From the NCBI GenBank assembly GCA_028023455.1, contig JAQFVV010000021.1, positions 3,059,351 to 3,123,350 of the forward strand: DNA of 64,000 nt, written 5' to 3'. How positions within the stretch are numbered: the stretch's first letter is position 1; the number at the start of each line of letters is the position of its first letter. Below, one piece after another: positions 37,701 to 56,115 of the stretch. The position numbers and the translations under genes are program-made. The notes beneath the pieces are model-generated. The model saw only the letters and a list, made by a program, of their open reading frames with translations. It was not told the origin of the DNA and made no database searches. Origin of the DNA: Epiperipatus broadwayi. Taxonomy: Eukaryota; Onychophora; Udeonychophora; Euonychophora; Peripatidae.

Positions 37701-38654
37701 AGTACTTGTTTTACCCAATTTCAAACAAAATTTAATGTTAGCATACTGTCTCATCATGGGTTAAGGTACAAAACATATTGTCACATTTCATATGAAATGA
37801 TCCACATTGTCTAGTACTTTAAAATATTTGAGGTGAATAACTAATCTATATCACATTATAATACATGCATTTACTCAAAGATGGAACCTTAGGAAGGTTG
37901 GGAAAAAACCAGCCCCCTTTTCACAGGAACTCACTATGTACACAGGTGAACTTTATCCTAAACAAGTTTATATAATCATCAAAAAAAGATTGGTTAATAC
38001 GTTATATTTCTACTCTTAACTGGAAAGCAAAATAAGAATGAAAAATTATCAAAATCTTCACTACGCTAGAATTGGTTAACTTTGATAAGTACTTCTTTCT
38101 TTTCTATTTATCCTTGTCTGGAGTTGAAAAGATTTTTCCTCTGCAGGATATTGTTTAAAAGCTATTTTAATTTTTTTTCTATATATATATATATTATTTC
38201 ATTTTCAATTTTAGAACAAAAAGATTCTAAACTATAGTTATTACAAATTTAAAAACTGCACATTTTACCTACTTACTATTAATGTAATCATAAATACGCA
38301 AGAAAAAACGAAAAAAAAAAAATGAAATAATTATCTGTTTCGAAAAAAAAAAAATTCCTAATTATCTTGATGATTATGTAAATTCAAAATATCTGCCTAG
38401 AGAGGTGAGGTGATGGATATATAAAAAAAGTATAAATGTAAACAAAAAGTGTAATAGTGATAACTTTTACAATATATAAATGAATAACAAATATATCAAT
38501 GAAAGAAAATTTTGTTTAAATTGTTTTGATTTTTTGAAACAAAAATCTCTTCAGTGATTATTCAGTTGGTACACTAGTAATTAAATCCAAAATTGCATCC
38601 ATAAATGCAAGTTAAGAACCAGAAGTTCAAAGAATAAGGATTGAAATGTATCAT
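37701..38654. other. Unassigned AT-rich stretch
   Basis: No gene or repeat boundary recognised. A TA run is at 38,181-38,194. Confidence 0.4.
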
Positions 38655-39200
38655 CATCTCGTAGTCATTGATTACTTAAGCTTATAATAGAGGGCATTAA
38701 AATAGACCATCTATTTTCGTCTATAATATACTATAATAAGCTTAATACATTGTACAGGCTTAAACCTGCATTTATATATGTAATATAGGCGGGATTCGAA
38801 CTCAGACTTCCACACGACCCACTACTCTCAGTGCCATCTCATATTGCTGACCCACCTGATCACATACATGTTGAAAAGATAAATAAGTGACTTCATGGAT
38901 ATCTATAACTTTAAAAATACTGAAATTGCTAACCTATATAATTACTGGCATGAGAATAAATCTGTATACTGTATTTATAAATAAAGTTTTGGTTTGGTTT
39001 ATATATATATATACAGTTTGATAGCAAAATAAGGATTAAAGGTGGTTGCTAGATATTAAATGGCATTGCTTCCAACTTTGAATCCCAAATCCACAAGAGA
39101 TTGGACAAGGAATGAGAATTTTATGCACTACTATTTGGTAATCATTGATTACCCAAGCCTACAATAGATGGCACTGGAATACAGAATTGCTCTCGTTTAG
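38655..39200 (+). repeat. Two family B fragments around a family A arm
   Basis: Family B-like segments 38,655-38,710 (GTAGTCATTGATTACTTAAG) and 39,045-39,200 (GAATTTTATGCACTACTATT, TAATCATTGATTACCCAAGC, AGATGGCACTGGAATA) flank a family A left arm at 38,740-38,890. The left arm reads ACAGGCTTAAACCTGCATTT, GGGATTCGAACTCAGACTTC, GCTGACCCACCTGATCACAT. The first 60 bp of that arm are almost identical to 55,325-55,385, which defines the outer end of one subfamily. Confidence 0.65.
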
Positions 39201-40939
39201 GAGATGCCAATTCTGTAAATTGCATTGTAGTTAACTTACACGCGTATGTTATTCCCAATAACTAACTATAGTTTGATATTTACTTATATAAGTTGTGTTG
39301 GCTAGTAAACTTTATAACAGTTAAACTTCAGTTTCTTTATTACATAAGATATTGCTTCTGATAAGTATAAAGATTAATAGGTAATTTTATACGTACATAT
39401 TATTTATATTACCGTTGGAAAAATTTAACTTGGCACTTTATTTTATTACATATAATATTATATTTGATATATTCGAATATTAATGAGATAATTTTGCACA
39501 TGCATATCTGGTTTATATTAACGCTAACCACATGGCTTCTTTTTAAGTTAATTGTCTATTCTATCTTCCCACACAAACTCACACGGTTTTATTAAAGTAT
39601 TCAGAACATTATTCACAATATTAACTAATGTGATTAACATTAATATTATCCAGATAATAGGAGCAAAGATCTTGTTATTAAAGATTATCTGTGACGCATG
39701 CGAACGTGTGTGGACACATGCACTTCCTTACTCATACACACTTATATGCATATTGCGAATATAAATACATCGTTAAAATGTAATGTGTATTTTTATTTAA
39801 TAATAAAAATTATTTCTAGCAAAGCTAATGCACTTGTAGCAGAATTATACTAAAAAACTATAAAATAATAGGAAAGCATTATCTTTATTGATCTGAACAG
39901 GTTTTTTTTTTTATTTAGCTGTTTCCATCTGCCTATATATATATGATGAAACAATTTTAAACAAAGCCTGTTGCAAATGGAAAATGCATGTCTCATCAAA
40001 ATTAATTGCATTTTTTGTTGTCGCTGCTGGTTAAAAACAATTATTATCAAATAAGATTACTTATAATTGTTTTTATCTTCTGAATATCTAATTCCGGTAC
40101 TGTACGCATGTCTAGTTTTTATCAAGGGCAGTTGGAAATAAGTTAGCAATAAGCTCTATAACCAGTAGATAACAGTTAATCATCATCATTAATATTTTGC
40201 CATTGTTTGTCGTGTCCTTAATTTATTTTAGCATTCCGGTAATGAAGACAAAGGCATTATTTGCAAAGCCAACGAATTAATAGCTTGCCATGATTTAATT
40301 AATATTTCTTTTCTTATTTTTCATGTAAAAATGAGCAGATATCTAATTTCTGATTTTTAATTGGATGGATAGTTTCATTGGTTTGGGACTACTGTCTGCA
40401 AGAAAAATTCTAAGTTTGCTTGTAATCCAAAAATTTTTCAAGTTTCTCTTAGATTTGAATTCAGATCAAGACTATAGCAGACAGATGCACTAAGCATTAT
40501 ATTGTATGGTTTACATATATATATAATGAAGTTTTTGTTCTTTATTAATGCATTTCTTAAGTCAACTTCACTATATTATAACCATCTACCAGCATAGAGT
40601 GACAGATTACTCTCTTTCATGATGCACACATTTCTCAAACAACATTTGCTTATCATATAATCTAAAGACATCAAACACAATCACCATACCCATATTGTTA
40701 CCTCAATATTTATCTATTGCACCATACTGGTTGAGCACTTGTTTATAATCATAAGGAAGGGTTTAATCACTGCTCTGTAGATATATATTTTTTCAATGAT
40801 TTTTTTTTATCTGAGCATGTCTTTTCTCAACTTCACCTCATCACAACCATTCCACCGGTGCAGGAAGTCAGACCACCTGCTCAGTATGAATACATTTTGC
40901 AAATATATATATATAAAATTCAAAACTGTTTAACACTAT
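39201..40939. other. Unassigned AT-rich stretch
   Basis: No gene or repeat boundary recognised. Confidence 0.45.
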
Positions 40940-41098
40940 ACTAGTAATAAATAAAATACAAAACCATAAAATAATATAATACTAGTTAAAATCCAAACTT
41001 TACCAAAATCCTTATACCACTATGGTTTCAGCTACTAAACAAATAGACCATCTCAAGTGAAAATCAAACTAGAAAGCAACATATATATACAAAACAAA

Positions 41099-41510
41099 TA
41101 TAGGGGACTTGAATTCAGACTTGAGGTCAACATGGGCATGGCAATAATATTGGCATCAGCATGGGATTTGGGCTTTCCATCATCAGATTTTCAATGGTGT
41201 AGATGGCTGAAGAGTTGGAGGTTGGAGAGGATTGAAGCCTGTCTATTAAAGTATGAAGATTTGCTCTCTTAATATAAACTGAGTACTGATTATATATGTG
41301 TGTGTGGAAGATGATAATCTTGACCAACTGATGAGTGCTAGTTCAGCATGAAATACATATATTGGTGATTATCTTTTCTACATGTATGTGGTCATGTGTA
41401 TCAGTGGTATGAGATAGTATGGATAGCTGAAGAGTGCTTGGAAGTCTGAGTTCAAGTCCCCTATATTTACAATTAGACTCCAGGTATGTGAATAGTGCCT
41501 GTATTTCAAA
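41099..41510 (+). mobile_element. Family A element nested in the PLE
   Basis: The interrupted PLE can be compared with the relative at 37,215-37,240, which serves as an empty site. The insert therefore begins TATAGGGGACTTGAATTCAG and ends GCCTGTATTTCAAA. TATACAAAACAAA on the left and TATACAGTAAACAAA on the right form a target duplication of about 13 bp with a 2-base difference. Only the first 25 bp or so are an inverted copy of the 3' tip; the rest is family body (GGCATCAGCATGGGATTTGG, CATCATCAGATTTTCAATGG, GATGGCTGAAGAGTTGGAGG, CAACTGATGAGTGCTAG). Confidence 0.85.
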
Positions 41511-41599
41511 TATACAGTAAACAAACAAAGCTTCCCATAATTCGGTTTCAAAAACCAACTTCCCTTTATATCAAAAGATGTTTTCATAAGATTGATAGT

Positions 41600-41776
41600 C
41601 TCAGATGCAAGAAGTTTTATTAAAGTTTCCTTTACTCTTCTCTTTAATTCATTCTTTTCATAAAAAATAACCGTTGCATTATCATACAATATAAAGAGGG
41701 GTTGTTTTTTGAAATGAATTATGGGAAGGTTTGTTTGTTTTGCATATAGATATTGCTTCTTTAGTTTAATTTTCAC
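41600..41776 (-). pseudogene. PLE GIY-YIG endonuclease C-terminal fragment
   Basis: The minus strand encodes LYDNATVIFYEKNELKRRVK and then ETLIKLLASETINLMKTSF. This corresponds to the end of Penelope-like GIY-YIG domains, where an acidic residue in a (D/E)NA.VI..E....R...E pattern is part of the catalytic fold, followed by a helix and a short NLN/NLM tail. The copy joins, at about 41,690, an antisense 3' end of the same family, so its N-terminal half (YKIPC...YIG) is missing. Reading runs on into the family A insertion before stopping. Confidence 0.65.
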
Positions 41777-41885
41777 TTGAGAAGGTCTATTTGTTTACTG
41801 GATGAAACTCTGGTTGTGTAATGATTTTGGTAAAGTTTGGATTTTATCTAGTATTGTATTATTTTATGGTTTTGTTATATATATA

Positions 41886-42382
41886 TATAATTTAAAATGG
41901 AAGTAACAGCAACCTTTCTTGAACTGTGTAACTGGTGATACATATCAATAAAGGAAAAGATATCATTAGCTATGATAGTTTTTAAGCATACATTTATTGT
42001 TATACTAAAACTCAAAGTATGAATTTGGTTTATTAGACTAATTTAAATTCTGGGGGCTTAAACTATTGTGAAATCACAGCTTAACATATATGAAATTATA
42101 ATGGAAATCATAACATGTAAGTAAATGGACACTTGAATACTATCACAAAGAAGTTACAGTTGCTTCCATTTTATTTTTATATATGTTTAACTGTGATTAT
42201 TTTGATTTATAAATATTCCACAATGTAACAGTAATATTTGATCAAAATAGGGAATATTTTCCTCCTCCCTGCTAGTTAAAACTTAATTATGCTCAAATAA
42301 GTTAATTGTGCTCAAATAAGATCACTATTATAATTTCTTGGTACTTGTGCATTAACCTACTACCAAGCTTCACAGACTAGTA
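41886..42382. other. Unassigned AT-rich stretch
   Basis: No gene or repeat boundary recognised. Confidence 0.4.
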
Positions 42383-42460
42383 GTCAAGCATTGGTGGCCT
42401 AGCGGTTAACATAGCTGCCTTCCAAGCAGCCTGGTCAACGTTATAGGAGCGCACAAGTAG
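42383..42460 (+). repeat. tRNA-like SINE, copy 4 (3'-truncated)
   Basis: TCAAGCATTGGTGGCCTAGCGG is the SINE head (compare 32,854), followed by TTAACATAGCTGCCTTCCAA. The poly-A end is missing and the sequence leaves the family near 42,460. Confidence 0.6.
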
Positions 42461-42928
42461 CGATTGTATTTAATATTTACATATTTTTTATTATAATATT
42501 ATGTTTCTATTTTTTTATATTAACACAAAAAATAAAATGGAAATATTATAATTAATTATGATTACCAATAATAAATAAAAATTAATTATTATAACATGTA
42601 AATGTTAAAACAGCAATCAAATATCTTCACTTATACTCTTTTTTTTATAAAAAAAAAATGCATATAAAAATATTTCATGAATTTTTATATATAACATGTA
42701 AACTCCAATATCTATGTATATTAAAATAATAATCGTATATTCTCATTCTTTATAAATAATGATAAAAAGACATTTTATTCATTATAGCGAAAGATAAGTG
42801 AAGATATTTGATTATGGTTTTAATATATAGAGATATAGATAGTTGTACATTATAATATTTATCTTTTATTTATTATTGCTAATTATAATTAATTATAATA
42901 CTTCCACTTTATTTTTTTGTATTAATAT

Positions 42929-43060
<132 letters not shown>

Positions 43061-43077
43061 TATAGCCATGTGGACCA

Positions 43078-44175
43078 ATGTATCTAGCAAAACCAGATCC
43101 ATTCCTAGGCTTTCCTTTTTTTCTAGGAGCAACTGGAATGAGATGTCAGATCCAAGCCAAGCTCAAAGAGGAAGTCAAAAGCATAGCTGAATCACTCTCA
43201 AAGGCATATTTCTCCATATATGCAAAGGTGCAATTGATTAACAAACTTATAATAACCAAGATAACATATTACATGCCTGTAGTTGAATTTTCAAAAAAAT
43301 TTATGGCATGCATTAATTCCATATGTTGCAAGCTCATCTGGGGGAAAAAGACGGTAGCAATTTCAATGGCAAAACTGAATCGCACTCTTATAGCAAATGG
43401 ACTGGGGTTGCATAGCATACAAACATTTCAAATATTCAAAACAAGGAATGCTATAATTGCTATACTCACTCAATTTCCTAAATTAAGACACCTAGAGCAG
43501 ATAACACCTACAGATAGACCTCCTCCAAAAGATTGTTTTTTGGCAATCACCATCTACCAATGCAGGAGAGAAAGAACAATTCCAGATCAATTGGACCAAA
43601 AATATAAATATTGGGAAATATTTAAGTTTATACACCAAAATAATTATAATGAGGAGATCCCATCAATACTAGAAATAGGAAACAAATATCTGATCAAGCA
43701 ATACAAAAAATGGCAACTAGAACCTAAGTTCCTAGATTTTATAATCAAAATGAATTTGAACGCTTTACCTACTAAGTATTTTTTACATCACAGAAGAATG
43801 TACAGGTCAGTTGATCCATTCTGTGATCTTTGCCATATGGCTGAGGAGACTTTACAGCATATAATTTTCAACTGCAAGGCCTTGGAGCAGACTAAATGCA
43901 TTTTGCAGGACAAATACAGAGAAAAAAATACTACAATCATGCAAATTATATCAAATTACAAAGGTAGGTCTATACCAGCCATAAGGGCCTCAACGTTTGT
44001 TTTATATGCACTTTGGTGCACTAGTTGCATATTCATATTGGGTAATAATCCCAGAAGGCATCCAGCCACATTTGAAAATAAGTTGAATAAAATTCAAGTT
44101 AGAGACAAGCAGATCACCAGCCCAGATATTTATGCAGCTACTTGGTCCCTGCTCAGGCAAATAGCAAAGCTATAA
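43078..44175 (+). CDS. LINE D ORF2 C-terminal region (thumb and zinc knuckle), partial
   Basis: This 365-codon open frame is the part of a LINE polyprotein that follows the catalytic reverse transcriptase core. It starts at AKPDPFLGFPFFLG, matching AKPSSFLGFPFYLG of LINE E shortly after its YMDD box. It runs through the thumb-like region (ESLSKAYFSIYAK, KITYYMPVVEF, GLGLHSIQTF), an invariant TDRPPP, and a zinc knuckle CDLCHMAEETLQHIIFNC (CX2CX8HX4C, residues about 248-265, the zf-RVT type). It ends near SPDIYAATWSLLRQIAKL. The RT core and any endonuclease are missing because the 5' side is cut at the AAT array. An IAMWT remnant just upstream suggests a small deletion at the junction. The frame is uninterrupted, so the insertion may be fairly young. 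A polyadenylation-like AATAAA lies at 44,391. The exact LINE clade is not resolved. Confidence 0.8.
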   Translation: MYLAKPDPFLGFPFFLGATGMRCQIQAKLKEEVKSIAESLSKAYFSIYAKVQLINKLIITKITYYMPVVEFSKKFMACINSICCKLIWGKKTVAISMAKLNRTLIANGLGLHSIQTFQIFKTRNAIIAILTQFPKLRHLEQITPTDRPPPKDCFLAITIYQCRRERTIPDQLDQKYKYWEIFKFIHQNNYNEEIPSILEIGNKYLIKQYKKWQLEPKFLDFIIKMNLNALPTKYFLHHRRMYRSVDPFCDLCHMAEETLQHIIFNCKALEQTKCILQDKYREKNTTIMQIISNYKGRSIPAIRASTFVLYALWCTSCIFILGNNPRRHPATFENKLNKIQVRDKQITSPDIYAATWSLLRQIAKL

Positions 44176-44424
44176 AAAACAAAATTAAAGAAAGCATGGT
44201 CCTGATTATGCTCATATTGGACAATAATATGATTAATTAACATTGATAAAGTGGATAGAATCATGTAAAATTACCCGTACAGATATGTACTTTTAAAAAA
44301 ATGAATATTGTAGACTTGAAATTGAACTAACAATAATAAATTCAACATGTATCTTGCTATGGCATTATAATACTATGTAACTATTGGATCAATAAAGTTT
44401 ACTATTGTTGAAACAGAATAATAA

Positions 44425-44462
<38 letters not shown>

Positions 44463-44480
44463 TGATGATGATGATGATGC
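44425..44480. repeat. (AAT)n(GAT)n tail of LINE D
   Basis: About a dozen AAT units followed by seven GAT units close LINE D. The PLE 3' end begins directly after (CAGTTTTACTTTAACA). Confidence 0.92.
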
Positions 44481-44649
44481 AGTTTTACTTTAACATTATT
44501 AGGTAAACAAACACACACTTATAAATGAAGTTTAATGGAGAAGATATAATTTAATTAATAAATACAGGTAGTCTTAACGTTTTTGAGGATGCATGCCTCA
44601 TAATCATACCCATAATAAAACACATATAAAAAAATTTATGCAGAAATTT

Positions 44650-45300
44650 TTAAATTAACCATATATTATGTAGCCCATTTCTTAGAAATCTCAAAGCAAG
44701 TATTCTTTCTATTGATGGCATGATATTTCCATGAATGTAAAATGCCTTCCTGATTTTTCTCTTGTGATCATTAGATTCAGTACATAAAATTACAGGATTA
44801 GCAGGTATAAAGTCATGCCCAGAGTTTTGGGCATGTTCCAAAAATACAGACAATGAATTATTGTTCTTTTGAGCTCGGTTATAAATATATAGGTATTCAG
44901 CAAGTCTAGTGTTGGTCATAGCTTTGGTTTCACTGTAATATATGGTATGGCATCCAGCATAAGGGCAAGAGATAGAGCATACACTGTGTGGGGTGAGCAA
45001 TCAATCAATATGGTCTTTTGAGTAATTGATCATTCTGTTAAAGTTAGGCGAAGTTCTGAATCCGATTTTAAATTTATTGGTTAATGCTTTAGTTATTCTA
45101 TTAGAAATCTTGGGAATGTAAGGGATGGTGATTCTAGGTAGATCAATATGAGGAGCGATATTGTTTATTCTATTAAGAAATTTTATCATTTTATTTTTAA
45201 TCGATTTAAATTTGAAGCCTGCTGCAATAAGTCTTTAATGAAGTTGTTCATATTTTCTTTTCTGTCTGCTTCATATTTACATAGATGCAAGTTTCTAAAT
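44650..45300 (-). pseudogene. PLE RT-distal linker and GIY-YIG endonuclease
   Basis: The minus strand reads RNLHLCKYEADRKENMNNF, a stop pair, FLNRINNIAPHIDLPRITIP and YIPKISNRITKAL. It continues FKIGFRTSPNFNRMINYSKD, one in-frame stop at 45,001-45,003, and then the endonuclease: VCSISCPYAGCHTIYYSETK, NTRLAEY, LEHAQNSGHDFIP, ILCTESNDHKRKIRKAFYIH. This order (C-terminal RT helices, a (Y/L)(I/V)P.ISN.I...L linker, then a GIY-YIG domain with the CCH-like cysteines) is that of Penelope-like elements. At least two nonsense positions show decay. The domain carries YYSE where YVGE/YIGQ is usual. Confidence 0.75.
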
Positions 45301-45810
45301 AAAAATGCATTTAAACCAGCAAATTTATGTGGTGTGGGTGAGTTGGATTTAGGTGAATGCAGCTATGAATTTCCAAAGGTTTGACTATCATTTTGTAATC
45401 TATTATATGATTGTTTCTTGATAAGGATATGTTGAGATATTTAATTTCTTTGTTGCTATTTTCATGTATGATGCTCTACATTCATGGAAATATTCATACC
45501 ATCAATAGAAAGGATATGTGCTTCCGAATGGGCTACATAACACATCATTAATTTAAATATTTCTGCAAGTTTCTAAATAAAAATGCATTTAAACCAGAAA
45601 ATTTATGTGGTGTGGGTGAGTTGGATTTAGGTGAATGCAGCTATGAATTTCAAAAGGTTTAACTATTATTTTGTAATCTATTATATGATTGTTTTTTGAT
45701 AAGGATATGTTGAAATATTTAATTTCTTTGTTGCTATTTTTATATATGATGCTCTACATTCATGGAAATATTCACACTACATAGCACATTATTAATTTAA
45801 ATATTTCTGC
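45287..45810. repeat. 278-bp tandem duplication inside the PLE
   Basis: 45,287-45,564 (GCAAGTTTCTAAATAAAAAT onward) is repeated at 45,565-45,810 with few base changes. A gap of about 30 bp in the second copy removes GAAAGGATATGTGCTTCCGA and its neighbours. The duplication spans the join between coding and inverted 3' end. Confidence 0.9.
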
Positions 45811-45974
45811 ATAAATTTTCCTATATATGTTTTATTACAGCTGTGATTATGAGACATGGATCCTCAAAAATTTTAAGCCTATCTGTATTTATTTATTAAA
45901 TTATATCTTCTTCATTAAACTTTATTTATAAGTGTGTGTTTGTTTAAATAGTAATAATAACAACAACAGCAGTA

Positions 45975-54056
<8,082 letters not shown>

Positions 54057-54057
<1 letters not shown>

Positions 54058-54247
54058 AAGGAAACATTAAATATGACTGCTACTTATCAGACATTTTGTT
54101 TTTTAATATTTATTGAATGTTCCTGAATCTGTATATTTAAAAAAAAATCATTTGCTAAGTTTGATAGATAGGATAATGCATAAGTACCTTTTTTCCTATA
54201 ACTTTTAATTTTGACACTAATTGGGTTCTTAACCATCTGTAAATATA

Positions 54248-54311
<64 letters not shown>
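54057..54311. repeat. Dispersed repeat copy, then (TA)n
   Basis: 54,057-54,240 is the second copy of the repeat at 33,410-33,560 (GGAAACATTAAATATGACTG, GACATTTTGTTTTTTAATAT, GATAGGATAATGCATAAGTA). A (TA)n run of about 30 units follows at 54,253-54,311. Confidence 0.7.
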
Positions 54312-54313
<2 letters not shown>

Positions 54314-54919
54314 TAGTTCTCTGCTCAAAGATATTGGGAATTACTAGGGAATAAATAACCAACAACCAATAATGATTGGTCATCATCTTTTCTAATTTTT
54401 CTGTCACTCTTCTTAGTTTGTCTTAATTTCATATTTAGATTGTCATTGTAAACATTTAGAGGTACTTTAATAATAATAATACCTTTACATAATTAAAAAG
54501 TATATCTAAATAATTAAGAATCTTATGGCACTAATAGTTAGCTGCAGATTCATCTACTGTGTCTTCAATCTAAAATTTTAATCTGGAAAGAAGTATTGCA
54601 AGGAAGTTGGGATTTTTATTCATAAGATGTCTCATTGCTAATCAAGGCATTGATTCAATTATGGATCAACAAATGAATTCTAACTACTCTTAACTTGGAG
54701 GAAGTTTTGCCATCTGGAATACTGTTGGATGAGGCCCTTATTGTGCAGAAGGCTATTTAATAGGTGTATACAGGTGTTAACCCACCTTTTATATATAGAT
54801 TAAAAGGTTTTAATAGTATTAAATTATAATCAGATATATTCAGGCCATGTTATTTTAATGATTATATGGGTGTGAATGTTGAATCCTGAAAAATCAAGAT
54901 AAAAAGTGTTTATTGTTTT
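54312..54919. other. Unassigned stretch
   Basis: No gene or repeat boundary recognised. Confidence 0.4.
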
Positions 54920-55015
54920 CCTGAAGGTTTGTGATGATAGTGTTTTAGTTGTATTTTATATGTTGAACTATTTCCATCATCCAATATGAGTATTGAATGT
55001 CTTTAGAAAAAAATA
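54920..55015. repeat. Single-arm copy of the 1,335-1,508 repeat
   Basis: GTTTGTGATGATAGTGTTTT and GAACTATTTCCATCATCCAA followed by GTATTGAATGTCTTT match one arm of the palindrome beside the PLE fragment at 1,548-1,808. It may be a solitary PLE 3' end. Confidence 0.6.
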
Positions 55016-55324
55016 ACTTTATTTCAATATTCCAAATACATTCAACTGTTAGTAATAGCACACAGGTTTCCCCTCTTCTTCAGGTGTCACTGGCCTGACC
55101 AGTGATAGTACTTATGCTTTTAAATTGTAGTTTTAGAAAAAATATCTGAATTTTTGTATGAAGCAGAGATAGCCAGGTCAAAGATGTCTTGTTTTGGTCA
55201 CATTATAAGACATTCAGTTTATCAGAATAGTATACAATGCTTAAAATCTGCAACTCTAATGTTTTTATATTTGAATTTGAATTTAATGAGAAAAAGTGTT
55301 TGATGTACTAGTGACTTTATAAAA

Positions 55325-55670
55325 GTCTTTTTTAATACATTGTACAGGCTTAAACCTGCATTTATATATGTAATATATGCAGGATTCAAACTCAGACTTT
55401 CATATGACCCACTACTCTCAATTCCATCTCATATTGCTGACCCACCTGATCACACACACGTTGAAAAGATAAATAATCACCAATATACGTATTTCATGCT
55501 AAACCAGCAATCATCAGTTGGTCCAGATTACTATCTCCACACTTATATACAATCAGTGCTCAGCTTTATATTAAGGTAGCCAATCTTCATACTTTAATGG
55601 ACAGGCTTCAAACTATTCAAACTCACAACTCTTCAGCCTTCCATTTCATTGAAAATCTGATGAGTCTTTT
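55325..55670 (-). repeat. Family A copy, minus orientation, without second arm
   Basis: Outer end TTGTACAGGCTTAAACCTGC, then GGATTCAAACTCAGACTTTC, CTCATATTGCTGACCCACC, AACCAGCAATCATCAGTTGG, TTTATATTAAGGTAGCCAAT and TTTAATGGACAGGCTTCAAA, ending near CATTGAAAATCTGATGAGTC. The outer 60 bp match 38,740-38,800. Confidence 0.8.
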
Positions 55671-56115
55671 TTGTACCAGTGCTCAATGTAATTTTAAAAA
55701 TAAATTAAAACTATTTTATTATAAATGCATTTTACATTAGTGTCTTATTTTTGTATAATTTATTACATACATAAATATGTAGTAAAATGCTTCCAATATT
55801 TTTTAATTATCTAATGTTTATTTAATAACTGAACAGCTTTAGGTTATTATTCAGTTTGGGTGATATGCAGCTACATCAATTTCAAATAATTGTCTTTATT
55901 TAAGATGTTATATTTTAATAGTTAATTTATATATTTTTCTTAAAAATAAATGTAGAAAGCCTACAGAATATATTCTTGGTATGTTATTTCAGCAAGCATT
56001 TTCTAGTCATTAAAATACTCTGAAATATTGATTTTTAATCATCATTGTCTTCTTTTTCCTTCTCTTTCTTCTTTTTCTGCTTTTTCTTTTTCCTTTTCTT
56101 TTTGTTCTTCTTTTT
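55671..56115. other. Unassigned stretch ending in a pyrimidine tract
   Basis: No gene seen. 56,047-56,115 is an almost pure CT tract, that is, an AG-rich tail in the sense of LINE E; it directly adjoins the LINE E 3' boundary and is probably its tail. Confidence 0.55.

Larger units (their letters stand above)
40940..41885 (-). mobile_element. Penelope-like element, 5'-truncated, with inverted 3' end
   Basis: On the minus strand the order is as follows. An antisense copy of the element's own 3' end lies at 41,885-41,697. Endonuclease C-terminal coding follows at 41,690-41,597 (see 41,600-41,776). The sense 3' end lies at 41,597-41,511, is interrupted by a family A insertion (41,099-41,510), and resumes at 41,098-40,940. 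The two 3' ends share GAATTATGGGAAGGTTTGTT, CACTTGAGA.GGTCTATTTGT and GGTAAAGTTTGGATTTTA. The layout matches the copies at 37,085 and 44,497. Incomplete or inverted terminal copies are a known habit of Penelope-like elements. Confidence 0.75.
44497..45946 (-). mobile_element. Penelope-like element with inverted 3' end
   Basis: Minus-strand order: an antisense copy of the 3' end (45,946-45,795), a duplicated region (45,810-45,287), RT-distal and endonuclease coding (about 45,300-44,650), and the sense 3' end (44,657-44,497). The two 3' ends are reverse complements along about 150 bp: AAACACACACTTATAAATGA against TTTATAAGTGTGTGTTTGTT, and TTTTTGAGGATGCATGCCTC against GAGACATGGATCCTCAAAAA. It lies between the tail of LINE D and the ATT array of LINE A. 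Confidence 0.75.

Noticed and set aside
40940-41885. Pair of LTRs
   Set aside because: The terminal copies are inverted, not direct, and the coding part between them is a GIY-YIG endonuclease, which fits a Penelope-like element.
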